Assembly (NCBI RefSeq): GCF_963583255.1
Contig: NC_084803.1
Coordinates: forward strand, 19,424,428-19,488,427
DNA length: 64,000 bases
Direction of reading: 5' to 3'
Origin: Pyrus communis
Lineage: Eukaryota > Streptophyta > Magnoliopsida > Rosales > Rosaceae
Below, piece by piece: positions 10,486 through 21,618 of this stretch. The notes beneath the pieces were generated by a model. That model saw only the letters and a list, made by a program, of their open reading frames with translations, searched no databases and had not been told where the DNA came from. Position numbers and translations under genes: made by a program. Each line of letters starts with the position of its first letter. Position 1 is the first letter of the stretch.

Positions 10486-11545
10486 GTTAGCCCATTGTGA
10501 ACCTCATTATTATTAGTCCATTGTGAACCACATTTTTGATAACTCATTGTGAGACTTAGCTCATTTCTCCACCTCTTAGACCAACTCCAACCCTTAAAGT
10601 AAGTCTCAAAATTTGCCTTCTATTCCCCTCCCCCCCCAAAAAAAAAAAAAAAACTCCAACCTTAGGCCTAAAATGGAGTCATGGTTTAAAAACTCAAAAA
10701 TTGGCCAAATTCCAACCAAGATTTGGGTTTGGGTTAGTGGGCTGGCCCAAGTCTGTGCGTGGCACGCCCAGTTTTTTCAAAGCTGCATAGGATTGACACA
10801 CCATTTACAATCCCACGCCCCCCACTTTTCCCAAACAACCAGCAAGAGACCCACCCATGTGGACATGTCGGGGAAGATTTATGAGCCCAATGGCTCTTTC
10901 TTTCATCTAATAGTGTAGGGCAACGAACCTTTGATTCCATCAAACGGTTTAGATTTAAACTTTGTTAATTTCTAGTTTTAAATTTATAAATATTATTAAA
11001 TCCAACGGCTGAAATTTAATATGATCAAGTTAAACGGTACAAAAAAAAAATTAACAACCCAAATTTATATCCAAAGTCTAATATAATTAAAGAAAAATTT
11101 ATTTAAATCAAAATTTACTCAAAAAACTCTATAAATATTAGTGATTTTCAAATTTGAGAGGCTCTTTCGTAAGGACCTAACAAATTCGTAATTGGAATTA
11201 GAAGATCTCTTTTAAATGTAATTAAAGATATTGTATGAGGTTGCAATTGAATTCAAATTTGAGGGGGTTAAATGTAATTTACCCTTATCGGAATCTAAAT
11301 ATTTTTAGGTTAAAATGTTCATAAAATTTTAATTAAGATGGTCTACATAATTTTTTTTGAATTTTTTTTTTAAAAAATATCATAAATTCATTTTTTAATA
11401 ATCTCGGGCTAAAAATTTAATCCATAAGGGTTGGAGCAAAAAAAAAAAAAAAAAAGTTTTTGGGTTAAAAATTTTAGGTTTTAACCCAAGGGTTTGAGAT
11501 GGTCTTAGTGTAGATAATATCGTTTGTTAAAAAAATATATGAAAT
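10486..11545 (+). mobile_element. SINE 3' fragment interrupted by a miniature element
   Basis: 10486-10578 plus 11508-11545 together match the 3' half of the SINE at 4277-4507 (the CCATTGTGA phrases, GAGACTTAGCTCAT, then TTAGTGTAGATAATATCGTTTG and an A run). Between the halves lies the miniature element at 10579-11504. The 5' half with the Pol III boxes is missing, replaced by LTR-like sequence. Confidence 0.5.
10579..11504. mobile_element. Tourist-like miniature element (PIF/Harbinger type)
   Basis: The ends are inverted: it starts GACCAACTCCAACCCTT, and the reverse complement of its right end reads GACCATCTCAAACCCTTGG. It is flanked by TTA on both sides (10576-10578 and 11505-11507). The TTA is single at the matching place in the SINE at 4277, which proves the boundary. 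It is 926 bases and encodes nothing recognisable. A relative lies at 58102-58697. Confidence 0.8.
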
Positions 11546-11644
11546 TTTGTTTTTTTTGATATATTTTAATATAGTTATTGATTAATTGAACTATTGTTTA
11601 ATATATATGATTATTGATTATTTGAATTATTGTTTAATTAGTAT

Positions 11645-12162
11645 TGTTGATGCACAAAATCGGCAAGGACTTTGGTACAACAGAAAGTGTCAAGTTTGTG
11701 ACCTTCGCTAGGTTGCTCTGGTCATTAGTGTGGATAAATATGTAAATGAGTAGAGACAGGGAAGCAAACAACACAAGATGTATGTGGTTCACCCAGATTG
11801 GCTACGTCCACGGAGTAGAAGAGTTCTTATTAGTTGTGAAGGGTTTACACAAATACATAGGTTCAAGCTCTCTTTTAGTGAGTTCTAGTGAATAGTTTAG
11901 TACAAATGACATTAGGGATTATTGTGGGAGAATGATCCCCTTTTATAGAAGAGAGTTTCTAGCTTTGTTCTGACATTGACACGTGTCGTGTTGTGATTGG
12001 ACTCTGATATCGACACATGTCGCGCTGTGATTGGCTTCTGATACCGACATGTGTCGTGTTGTGATTGGCCTCCGGGTTGGAGGAAAAGTCTTGTGGGTCC
12101 TTGACGGTATGCTATTGACTGGTGCTTAGTAGTTTCGGGATTGGTCAAGTATGGTACAAACA
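11645..12162 (+). mobile_element. Solo LTR with perfect target duplication
   Basis: The 518 bases begin TGTTGATG and end GTACAAACA, flanked by AGTAT on both sides (11640-11644 and 12163-12167). This is the same family as 1999-2523 but in the opposite orientation. Near its right end are three direct repeats of a phrase like GACACGTGTCGTGTTGTGATTGG (about 11978-12067). With no internal domain, it is a solo LTR. Confidence 0.85.
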
Positions 12163-12269
12163 AGTATTATTCATTGTAAAGTACTCTAGGAGTTAGAATC
12201 TAAGACATTTTTTTTTTGTTATATAGTTACATAATATAACGATACTAAATAGTGCTTAAATCTTCCTTA

Positions 12270-12600
12270 AAATATTTAGGGTAATCCTCCTTCAAATATT
12301 CCGGTTAGTCCAAATCCTACGTCGAATATTCCTTGTAGTTCACAGTCAAATGAGATCATTGAGTTGGATGAAAATATTGAAATATTGGTTAATCTTCCCA
12401 CAAATCATGGACTTAGACCTCGAATGATTGATTATAAGCCTAATTATCATGAAGGAATCCATAGACATTATCTACAAAAGGATCTTTGTCAACCTAAAAC
12501 CGACAAAATCCCAAAATAAAAAATTATGGGGAAGGACAATCGATGTTTTCTTATCTGTTGGTTTGATAATTTTGAACGGTCACCTCGCAATTTGTAATTA
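12270..12600 (+). pseudogene. hAT (ZMYM1-like) transposase N-terminal fragment
   Basis: After a plausible splice acceptor (TTTAG, about 12280), the translation contains LPTNHGLRPRMIDYKPNYHE and HYLQKDLCQP, the arrangement found just before the TTF-type zinc finger of plant hAT transposases annotated as zinc finger MYM-type protein 1-like. A stop after about 75 codons is followed, in another frame, by CFLICWFDNFE, which resembles the WF motif of that finger. It is a broken fragment; no catalytic domain is present. Confidence 0.55.
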
Positions 12601-13001
12601 GGGCGGCACCCCGGTTTTCTGAGTGCCACCTTCACAATAAGAGTATGATAGAACAAAAGATGTTGCCTTTTACCTTTGTTGTTATCTTTTCAAATGTCGT
12701 TTTAATAAAACAGAAATGTTGACAGCGATGCCTTCGTTAAGACAGGGTTTACAAATTTGCATACACACGACAGCCTGTACGCCGTCTTCATCGAGGATAA
12801 GTCGTCCTCTACGAAAATTGACTGAGAAATCTCAATGAATTCTCGACAGATTTTGTTCATTCAAACGAAAACCTTCGACGACATTTCGAGGGAGGATCGA
12901 AGGCACCAAACCACCACTACCTGCACCTGTAGTTGCAAATCCCAACGACCTCGTCATACATCTTGGTTCTCATCTGAAATCATCCCTCGACGGAGATTCA
13001 G
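12601..13001. other. Gene-free stretch before the duplicated segment
   Basis: There is no recognisable gene or repeat end. The open frame at 12835-13029 shows no known motif. Confidence 0.4.
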
Positions 13002-13198
13002 GATAGTGATGACAGCCTTGAGCTTCTAGCTCAGCCCTATGAACCCCAACCGCAGTAACAGGGGTGGATTTTCTTTTTTTTTTTTCTGGCGGGAGAGAGG
13101 ACACGACCAACTTCGACTGATGCATACCCAAAAAACCCAAGGCCTTTGAGCCTCTAAAACGGGTCAACCCGCGGGTTCTATCCATGACCCGAGCCTCA

Positions 13199-13330
13199 GG
13201 TCGCGTTTGGTACGCGGGACGGGACGGAACAGAGTGGGACGAGGCGTTTCGTCCCACATTTGGTGTGCCTAAAATGAGTGGAACGCACTGTTCCACGGAA
13301 CAAGTTTTGGATGATTTTTTGTTCCTCCCC
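13199..13330 (+). repeat. Left TIR and subterminal repeats of Harbinger element
   Basis: The first 19 bases match the right terminus in inverted orientation at all but two positions. The following 110 bases repeat the words GGGAC, GGAAC and GTTTGG or TTTGGTG several times, a GC-rich subterminal array unlike the AT-rich interior. Such arrays are candidate binding sites for the Myb-like or transposase protein; that role is inferred. Confidence 0.75.
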
Positions 13331-13796
13331 CCCTGGAACGGGTTGTTCCATGTCTGTGGGACATAAGTTTCCAAAATTTTAAGACAAAAATGCCCCTTGT
13401 CTTTTTCAAAATTTACATCAAAAAATCATACAACAAACCCTAAAAACTATCTCTCTTCTTCTCAGCCGTCGTGTTCCTCCCTCTGCATCTTCCCTTTCTT
13501 CCTCATCTTCTTCCGTGTAGCCTCTTCACCTCTGCATCTTCCTTTCGCAACCTTCATCCTCGTCCTCTTCCATGTAGCAGCTCTGCATCTCCTCTTCGCA
13601 GCTCTTCCGTGTAGCAGCTCTGCGAACTTTCCTCCTTATCCTCTTCCGTAGCATCTTCAACTCTGCATCTCCGTTCCAGGTTCGATCTGTTTTTGTGTAG
13701 CTCTTGGTCTCTATTTCTTCGATTGTTCAAATGTTTTTTATTTGTTCTCTGTTTATTTGGTTGACATTTCCAATGCCCAGTCATCTTCTTCTTATT

Positions 13797-14533
13797 ATGA
13801 AAGTTAGAAAACTAGATATGTACGCTAGCAGCAAGACTCTTGCCTGCAACATACGAATACGAATGTTAACTACCTATTAAGGGGACAATTTCCTTGTATA
13901 CATAGCACACTTACCTGAATAGATCTATAACATATCCAAGCTCATGATAGATAGTATCGAGGCCTAGGGTCATGGAGATGTAGATAGCCAGGCGCAACCA
14001 GTAATAGCCTCGATCTCTATGCATGTTCATGAGGGATCTTCTTGTGTAAATATGGGAGATTGTGTAAGAAAGACAGCTCGGCTTCTCTTCTCCAATTTTT
14101 CACCAGAGTCCTAAATTTCATGTGAATTAATGTTAGTCGATGTTGCCCCCCACTAATCCTGGGGTCACTACTGCAATTTGAAATTTTATTCAAAAAGGTT
14201 CATACATAATTACTTCTATGAATCTGATTACTAGTTTACCTGTTTACACAGTTCAGCTACTTGTCTTTGAACTTGTTGAAAGGTTTCAGATTCTTTATTA
14301 GGACCTTATTAGAGTATCAATTGCTACTTCTGTTGGTGTGGTTACGCCTTGCTCAATGTCATGCAGCGTGTTACAAAGTTCTATTAGATTTCTAAAGGTT
14401 TATTAGCATGTTGTGTGACTTCTTGTTTCCAAAGAGATTTTCTTACCTGCTCAAAATCTTTGTTTATGGTCTTAAGGAAGTGATCCGATGGATTTTGGAG
14501 AGTTGGGCATGGGAAACCAGTTAAAGTGAAAAA
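13797..14533 (-). pseudogene. Captured ABCG half-transporter fragment inside Harbinger
   Basis: Minus-strand pieces of an ABCG (white-brown complex) half-transporter gene, with introns still present. Exon A (14447-14533) encodes TGFPCPTLQNPSDHFLKTIN, the signature after the nucleotide-binding domain. Exon B (about 14240-14385) encodes DIEQGVTTP and, after a stop and frame change, QQVQRQVAELCKQ. Exon C (13915 to about 14160) encodes FLTQ, then after a frame change TRRSLMNMHRDRGYYWLRLA at the first membrane helix. Exon D (about 13797-13844) encodes LLLAYISSFLTF. Donors CAG/GTAAG at 14447 and 13915 and an acceptor at 13844 are clear. ABCG11-type pumps export cutin and wax lipids; this piece lacks the ATPase and most helices and is broken. 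Because introns are kept, capture was at DNA level. Confidence 0.8.
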
Positions 14534-14539
14534 CTGCAA

Positions 14540-16460
14540 CCAATTAAGAACATCAGTACATAGTTAACAATATATTTAAATAACTCTTATTATTGTCTAT
14601 GTATATGAGGAAGCTATAAAAGAAGAAGGCTTCATAATCAATTCATAAATTTTATGAAAATACCACTAACTTGGTTATAAAGCCTAATATTTAGTTTTGA
14701 ATTCTAACCATAAAACTAAGGGGTTGTAACATTCTACAAGAACCATATCTGACTCATTACAAATGAGGTCTCAGGGAAACATGAACATTCATTTGGAAAA
14801 TTTATCCTTATTTTTAGGTTGGCGCTTTTCCAAATCAAGCTTCCCTCATTGCTTTACCAAACTTTTAAAAAAAAATTCTTAGAGATCCACTCTATTTACC
14901 TAAACAAACCACTAATCCTAGCTATATGCTTTGCCTTGAAGGCATTAATTTAATTTATAGCTTTGCATGTAAGATGGAAGACTACATAGTGTGATCTTTT
15001 GTTGATTTTTGACTGCATTTCATTGGTGACCACCTTAGTTTAAGGCTTATCCAAATTGATTGAAGATGAGAGTCCTTGCTTGATTATACTCTATAATTCA
15101 AACTTTATATCCATGAAATCACAAGGAAACTTTCTGAAATATGATAAGGGCATATGCCACTATCATTTCCATATTGGCTCCAATGCCAAGGGCATAAAGA
15201 AACACTTGGTCCATCTATAATAATTGTCTTCAATAGACTTGTCTTTAATATATTAGTCGCTTACACATCCGTAAATAATTGTCGCTTATTTGTAGTGCAT
15301 TGACAACTTACAGTCTTGCAATCGTTACAACTACATGAATGACTGACGCTAGTATTGCTTAAAGTAATATCAAACTTCTAATGATATGCACTAGCTAGTG
15401 TTGTGATTAAAGAGGATGATGTAAAAGGCTAGGTTGTGTAGACTTAGCAACACCATTTTTTAAAAAATAATAATAATTATTCATAGTTCTAGTTCCTCAA
15501 TACTTGAAAGCATGTCAAATTCCTATGGACGAGGACCTATCAAATAAGAAGAGCCAAGTCTCTAGAAGGATATCATCAAATATAGCCTCATAGTGAAAAT
15601 GGTTGAATAAAAAAAAATTAGACCTTCCATTACACATAAGGACCAATAATTCACTGTAACAATTCTATTGGGTAACCTATTTAAATATGTGGCCCCAAAT
15701 AATCTTGCATCTAATTTCATCTTTGATTTTATAATTGGTCATGTTCAATTAAAAAATAAACTGTATTGTTATTGGTCTTGGGAAGATTAGTCTAACCTTA
15801 CTACTGAAGTGCTCAGTTGCATCAACTATACTATTGATGAAATATCATATTTACATGTCATTTTATACTTATGAATATTAAACGGTCTAATCACGTACCA
15901 CATTTTGTACGTGTGCATTCGAATTGCCTAATCGTTTCATGTTTGCGTCGACATGATTTAACATGTTACTGCGTTTTGATTTACTATTTTAACAAACTTT
16001 ATAAATCAAGGCCATATCCTAAAACATGATTTCTCATAAACAATAATTTTAAGTAATGTAAAAACATAACTTAGCTAGATATGTGAATATAAATCTCATG
16101 TCAACTTTTTTGTTATGCAATCAATATCTTATTTGTTCTAAAAAACTTAAGGTTTGTTATCTATAACAGGCTTATCAAGAGTTAACCAAAGAAAAGCGGC
16201 GTGCTCAAATTGCTCAAGGTTTCACTCCATCTCCCTTCTTTTTTCTTCCTTTCCATATGATCATCGGTTTTATGTGTTCATAATTCTTTAGATGGATGGA
16301 AAAGTGAATATAAATTGAAGTTAGAAAAAAATTGATATGTTGTTGAGTAGACCATTACCCTTGCAAAAAGTGTGGGACCTTGTTGTCATATTTTTCGTGT
16401 TGAAGCTCTTGTATGTGTTTGCTTAATTTTACCAAGTCCAAGTATCTAAAATGAATTTAG
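14540..16460. other. Harbinger interior without a recognised gene
   Basis: About 1.9 kb of AT-rich sequence. The upstream exons of the captured ABCG gene (Walker and signature motifs) were looked for and not seen. At 16168-16219 a short exon-like piece lies between a plausible AG acceptor and GT donor, translating to AYQELTKEKRRAQIAQ; it may be a leader exon of the transposase gene or another captured exon. Nothing else is supportable. Confidence 0.4.
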
Positions 16461-16514
16461 CGTATGTTGATGCTCCACTCATTCATGTGTTATTTTTTTG
16501 CATGTGAAGGTATG

Positions 16515-17869
16515 GATGAATATGAGACTCAATTCTTTGTTCTTTTGAACGTTTGGATTATAATGGCACAAGTTTTTACTATGAATGCACAATTGTTGAG
16601 GTATAAACAACAACAAAGGAGACAACGCGAAATAGCTAGTTTAGAGTAGAGGACATTTGTTAGACTTCATGTTAGGAGAGAGGAAATAAATCGTATCACG
16701 CGATTGAGTGATACTAACTGTTTGTGGGAGCTACGAATGGATAGGAATGCATTTGCAGTTTTATGTGATTTACTACAAACTCGTGGTGGATTGGTAGATG
16801 ATGGTCATGTTACAATAGAGGAGCAAGTAGCTACTTTTATTAACATATTAGCCCACCACAATAAAAATAGGTCAATGCAAGTTAGATTCATTAGGTCTGG
16901 TGAAACTATCAGTCGGTATGTCCGTAGAGTATTGCGTGCGTTGCTCAGTTTGCAAGATGTGTTGTTTGCAAAACCAACCCCTATCCCAGAGGATTGCATG
17001 GAATCAAGATGGAAATGCTTCAAGGTAATAATCATAATAAAATCATTAATAACATAATTATTTGTAGTTGCTAATTAATATAATTTTTTCTTTTGTCTAG
17101 GGTTGCTTAGGAGCGCTAGATGGAACATACATAGGGGTCACTGTGCCTGATGTCGATAGACCAAGATATAGAACAAGGAAGGGTCATATAGCAACTAATG
17201 TGTTAGGCGTATGCACACACGACCTCAAATTCGTATATTTGTTATCCGGTTGGGAGGGATCAGCTACTGATTCGAGAGTTCTTGGTGACGCTGTTACTAG
17301 AGCTAATGGCCTCAAGGTCCCAACTGGTAAGATAGACAAGCATCTAGTATTTTTCCTTACCTTTGTTGGCCAACAACTAAAATTTATTATCAACTAATAT
17401 AGGTACATACTATTTGGTTGATTCCGAATATACGAATGGTAAGGGTTTTCTGGCACCGTATAGAGGCACTAGATACCATTTGCAAGAATGGGAAGACAAT
17501 TCACGTGCACCTAGGAATCATGAAGAATATTTTAATATGAAACACTCACGTGCTAGGAATGTCATTGAGAGATGTTTTGGCCTCCTCAAACGACGTTGGG
17601 CTATCTTACGAAGTCCTTCCCACTATCCAATCAAGATTCAGGGACGAATGATCACCGCATGTAGTTTACTTTATAATTTTATCAGAATGTATATGGCAGT
17701 TGATCCTAAGGAAAATGCAAGGCTTGCGTTTAATGAATTACCTATAGGGGAAGATTTACCAGAAGTATTAGCCTACATTGAAACCATTGAGTCAAGCCAG
17801 ATATGGACTCAATTGAGGGATGATCTTGCAAGAGAAATTTATGATGAGTGGAGAGGAAGGAGGGCTTGA
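16515..17869 (+). pseudogene. PIF/Harbinger transposase (HARBI1-like nuclease), three exons
   Basis: A DDE transposase that cuts and rejoins DNA at the element ends. Exon 1 ends at 17024, exon 2 is 17101-17326 and exon 3 is 17403-17869; both introns (76 bases each) have GT-AG ends and splicing restores frame. Acidic residues stand in the family contexts: [37 protein letters not shown] and RARNVIERCFGLLKRRW. The fully open part runs from the ATG at 16737 (MDRNAFAVL). Upstream, the same frame continues through RLHVRREEINRITRLSDTN, which is conserved in relatives, but a TAG at 16647-16649 separates it from the ATG at 16515. So the catalytic part is intact and the amino-terminal helix-turn-helix region is cut off. 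It pairs with the Myb-like gene downstream. Confidence 0.88.
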
Positions 17870-18217
17870 AAATTGGTTGACATGGTAGTTGTTGTAATTG
17901 TCTTTTATTGAGATGTGGACTCAATGTAGTTGTTGTAATTGGCTTGAAAATTCGTAACATCAAGACTATTGAGATGTTTGTTATTGTAATGTGGTAATTG
18001 GGAGTTATATGGATGTTATGGCTTCTTTGATATGTTTATTTGTGTTACTAAATTTTAATAAATTTTAAAATTAGGGTGTAGTTAGTACAACTAATATAAA
18101 TTTAGTCATTGTCATTTGATTGTGTTTCTAATTTAAAGATTTCAATGGAAACAACAACACATGAATGTGGTTTTCTATTCATTATATCTATGTTTATTTG
18201 TGTTACTTATGTAATAT

Positions 18218-19144
18218 ATGGCTTCCTTGATAGATTATATGGCCACCTCACGTAATTGGATTGATCATGAGGAGGATGTACTACTTACCATCCTCGAGGA
18301 GATGGTTGCTGATGGTGTTAGGTGTGAGATCGGCAGTTTTAAGGCTGGTACTTTTGTAACGGTTGCCTCCAAGATGAGGGAACAGATTCCTGGCATTAAT
18401 ATAGAGCCGAAACATATACAAAACAAATTGAAGCGTCTGAAAGAAAAGTATTCGTCTGCATATGACATGATGAATACATCTGGATTTGGTTGGGATGATG
18501 AGAAAAAATGTGTTATTGTGGATAGTGACGAAATACTACAGGAGTGGGTGAAGGTAATTTTTTTTTTCCTTTATTCTTTATCAATTAGTTGCTTTGAAAG
18601 TTTTAACCTTGATTTCTTTGGGTTATTGTAGAAACATCTTAATGCATCTTGCAAACCAAATAAGACATTCCCGTTGTATCCACGGTTATGTATGGTGTTT
18701 GGGAGAGACCGAGCCACGGGTAGTATGGCTGAATCAGCAGCAGATGAAATAAAAAATATGGGTTTGGAAAGTGAGGATTGTGAGACTTCCGATATGCCTC
18801 CACTTTCACCCACCCCATCTCCTTCTGTTGCTACATCTAGTGCTTCTCAACCTGTTAGGAAGAGGAATAGGAGTAGGAATGATGGTGATGCAAATATTGT
18901 ATCTGTTATCAGTGAAGGTTGAAATAAAGCTGTTTATGAAATGAAGAAATTAGGTGAAAGTTTTACTTTTAGAGAAGCGAAAGCTAGACTACCTTCTGAG
19001 CTTCAGGCCATGGGTCTTCCATACGATCAGGTGCTAAGAATTTCAATGAAGTTAGTGAAAAATACCGATCTGATGGGTATTTGGACCACCTTGGATGACT
19101 CACAGAAGCCAGATTTCATTAAAGTGTTTATGGAGAGCCTTTGA
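18218..19144 (+). pseudogene. Myb/SANT-like DNA-binding protein of the Harbinger element
   Basis: The second protein of the element, expected to bind the subterminal repeats and bring the transposase to the DNA. Exon 1 (18218-18553) carries a Myb/SANT-like domain (NWIDHEEDVLLTILEEMV to LKRLKEKYSSAYDMM and GFGWDDEKKCVI). The intron is 18554-18631 (GT-AG), and exon 2 continues as KHLNASCKPNKTFPLYPRL. A serine/proline-rich linker and a basic KRNRSRND patch, a possible nuclear signal, follow. A TGA at 18920-18922 interrupts the frame; beyond it the same frame stays open (YEMKKLGESFTFREAKARL to the end at 19144), so this is one recent nonsense change in an otherwise preserved gene. ATGs at 18218 and 18239 are equally possible starts. 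Confidence 0.82.
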
Positions 19145-19829
19145 GCATTTGGAGTTTTAGTATTTGTGGTTTTAGTATGAGGAACTTTATCAACTTCTAG
19201 TGTTTTCATTATTGCTTTAGCAAGACATTATTTGTTTTTCAAGTCAAGACAAATGTTTGATTTTGGATATTTCATGTTTAAGTTATGCATATTTCATTTT
19301 CTTTGGTTAAGTTCTAAATGTTTAAACCCTAAAACGTTTACGATATGCATGATCATTAAATTTATATATTTTTCAACATTTCTCATGTGCTCTTGTGTGG
19401 TTTGCCTTGTTCTTGCAATGGGGAATATTGAGAGGGGTGTCCTTCTAAACAAGGCCAATTCTAATGTTTGTAGAACCTGAACTTCCTGAACAACAACAAC
19501 CCACAATTGAAAGGACCAAAATTAGGGACTAAAAATTGAATTGGGGTGTGGGTTTTGCAATTTGCATAATAAAATTTGATGGGTTTGTGCTGAAAATTTG
19601 AATGGAGGTGTAGAAAACGGGAAAAATTACAAATTTTAAAGGGGTTCGCATGTGGAACACAACATATACCTATTAAAATTTGGACCAAGAAAAACAAATA
19701 ATGGATAATAGTGTTCAAATTTGAACAACTTATAAAAAATTTAAAAAAATGAGTCTTGTCCCGTTCCGCACATAAAATTGTACCAAACAACAAACGAAAC
19801 ATGGGTATTTTAGTCATTTTAATCTTTTG

Positions 19830-19963
19830 ATTCCGTTTCGTCCATGTGTTACCAAACGCGGGACGGAACAACCATCCTGTTCCGTCCTGCGCATACCAAA
19901 CATAACACTGAACATCCGTTCCGTCCCGTCCAGTCCCGTCCCGTCCGCGTACCAAACGCTACC
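19830..19963 (+). repeat. Right TIR and subterminal repeats of Harbinger element
   Basis: In reverse orientation this repeats the left-end vocabulary. GTTTGGTA-type words recur at about 19851-19860, 19890-19898 and at the terminus, separated by GGGACGGAAC-like words. It forms the right half of the element's inverted ends. Confidence 0.75.
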
Positions 19964-20329
19964 TAAAATTTGGGCATGTGTCACCCCTCTGTTGTTTTGG
20001 GTTGTGGCCTGCAGCCACTTTGGGCCAGTGCAAAAGTAACAGTCGCTTTAAATGCTTGGGTTTTGGAATTAGGCTATCTAGCCCACACATCTGTATCCTT
20101 CATTAGCCCACAGACCAACCCATTCTGCCTGAAGCTCAAACGCACCAGATGACTAGTTTGGAAGACTTCCTAGATTTCGAAGTTATCCACTTAATTAAAT
20201 GAATGACTTTAACTGGGGATTATATCTTACAATATTGATTATATATTTGTCAATTTAATTGGTATATTTTATAATTGTATTTCGTTTAAATACGGGTACT
20301 ATGAACCTGAAGTTCATACTAAACCTTGA

Positions 20330-21612
20330 ACTTGAAGTTTCAGTACACCATAAAAATTGCTAGGGTTGCAGTCTCTATTGATAGCATGAATCTTATTAAA
20401 ACTCTAGAAGACCATGCAAAACTTGCCTCGCACCTAAAGTTAGAATTTAAGATGAAGGATCTTGGAAAAAACTTGTTACTACCTCAACCTAAAGTTTGAG
20501 CATTGTTCTCATGGTATTCTGGTAACCAGTCGAGCTACCTTCATAAGGTGTTGTCTTTAAGTACACCCATGATCATCTATACTGACTAGATGCAAATGAG
20601 ATCCTTATACAGATTTTGGAACCAAAAGTTTCATATTTAAGTTTAACTTGCGCTTTATTGTACTTAGCTCATTGCATAAGGCAGAACATCTTTTTCGTTG
20701 TTGATCTTTTGGAAAAATACAGCACTGCGTCTACACGTTCCCACTAAATTGGCATCAAATACGCTTTTCCACTACCCTAAAGGTACTGGGGATTCGGGCT
20801 TATCCATATGCATCCCATGCAAATCCAACCCCTGATCCTCAGAATAATGCTTGTCTTATTTGTTATGCTGACGCCGGTTTCTTATCAGACCCGTACAAGG
20901 CATGTTTCTTAATAGTTATGTCTTTACAGTTAAGGAATACTGCAATATTTTGAAGGTCCACATTATAGACATTAGTTGCTAAATCTTCAGATTGTGCCAA
21001 ACTCACTGCACCTCATTATGCCATACATAAGCATATATGTGTGAGAGCTCTTGCTAAGCCATGGGGATCACATGCGAATTTTTATCAATCAATGAGTTCC
21101 TAACAATGATCCATGACGACTTGCCACTTATATCGACCCTAAGAAGTCAAACCAAGAGTATATCGTTGTTCTACTTCATTCACCAGTAAACAAGGTTTTA
21201 AAAGACGCTAGGCGCTAGTGAGGTGGCGGATTGAGGCATGGTGCCTAGGCGGCTAGGCAAGTTCTAGGTAGAATGACATATAGATTATAAAGTATTAAAA
21301 CATGTTAAACAAGCATATAATGAGTATTCATCCAAGTATTCAACAAGTCTATTACAATTTAGTAAAAAAATAAAATGCTAAATGAAAGCTATCAATTTTT
21401 CATCTAAGTGAGAGTCACGACCTAAGCAGGTGCCTAGGTAGGCTAGACGGGTGCCTAAGCAAGTCTAGGTGCAATTGGTTAATTTTCAAATGCCTAGGAA
21501 TTGATCGAGGTGGTGACAATCAGCCAATCGCATAGGCGAAGATTTTTAGAACAGTGCCAGTAAAACATCAGAAGATTGAAGTCAAGCAAATCCGATCCCA
21601 AGACAACATCGC
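20330..21612 (+). pseudogene. Ty1/Copia polyprotein remnant, copy 1
   Basis: A decayed end of a Copia polyprotein. The reverse transcriptase tail survives as LKLEFKMKDLGKN (about 20430-20470, family FEMKDLGK), the RNase H start as YADAGFLSDPYKA (about 20855-20900), and the extreme C-terminus as IEVKQIRSQDNIA (about 21575-21610), with many frame changes between. It is interrupted by the hAT miniature element at 21191-21556. Confidence 0.75.
21191..21556. mobile_element. hAT-type miniature element, copy 1
   Basis: 366 bases flanked by perfect 8-bp duplications CCAGTAAA (21183-21190 and 21557-21564), the hAT target size. The ends are inverted: CAAGGTTTTAAAAGACGC on the left and CACTGTTCTAAAAATCTTCG for the reverse complement of the right. 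It is rich in CCTAGGCG-type words and encodes nothing. Confidence 0.88.
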
Positions 21613-21618
21613 ATATCT

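Larger units (their letters stand above)
13199..19963 (+). mobile_element. PIF/Harbinger DNA transposon, 6,765 bases, two-gene type
   Basis: The ends are inverted: left GGTCGCGTTTGGTACGCGG, right (reverse complement) GGTAGCGTTTGGTACGCGG. It is flanked by TCA (13196-13198) and TAA (19964-19966), a slightly decayed copy of the 3-bp TWA-type duplication of this superfamily. The paralogous segment at 22030-22036 has a single TAA and no element, an empty site that fixes both ends. Inside, all on the plus strand, are a transposase (16515-17869) and a Myb/SANT-like gene (18218-19144), the two proteins needed by PIF, Pong and related plant elements. The left third carries a CT-rich leader (about 13440-13680) and a minus-strand ABCG transporter gene fragment. 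Both element genes have a premature stop, so the copy is probably non-autonomous now. Confidence 0.93.
13002..21618 (+). repeat. Duplicated Copia-derived segment, copy 1 (interrupted)
   Basis: 13002-13198 plus 19964-21618 align, with a modest number of changes, to 21846-23790. Copy 1 is split by the Harbinger element (13199-19963). It shares with copy 2 the same hAT miniature element at the same site, so that insertion predates the duplication. Copy 1 lacks about 95 bases inside that element. Confidence 0.85.
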
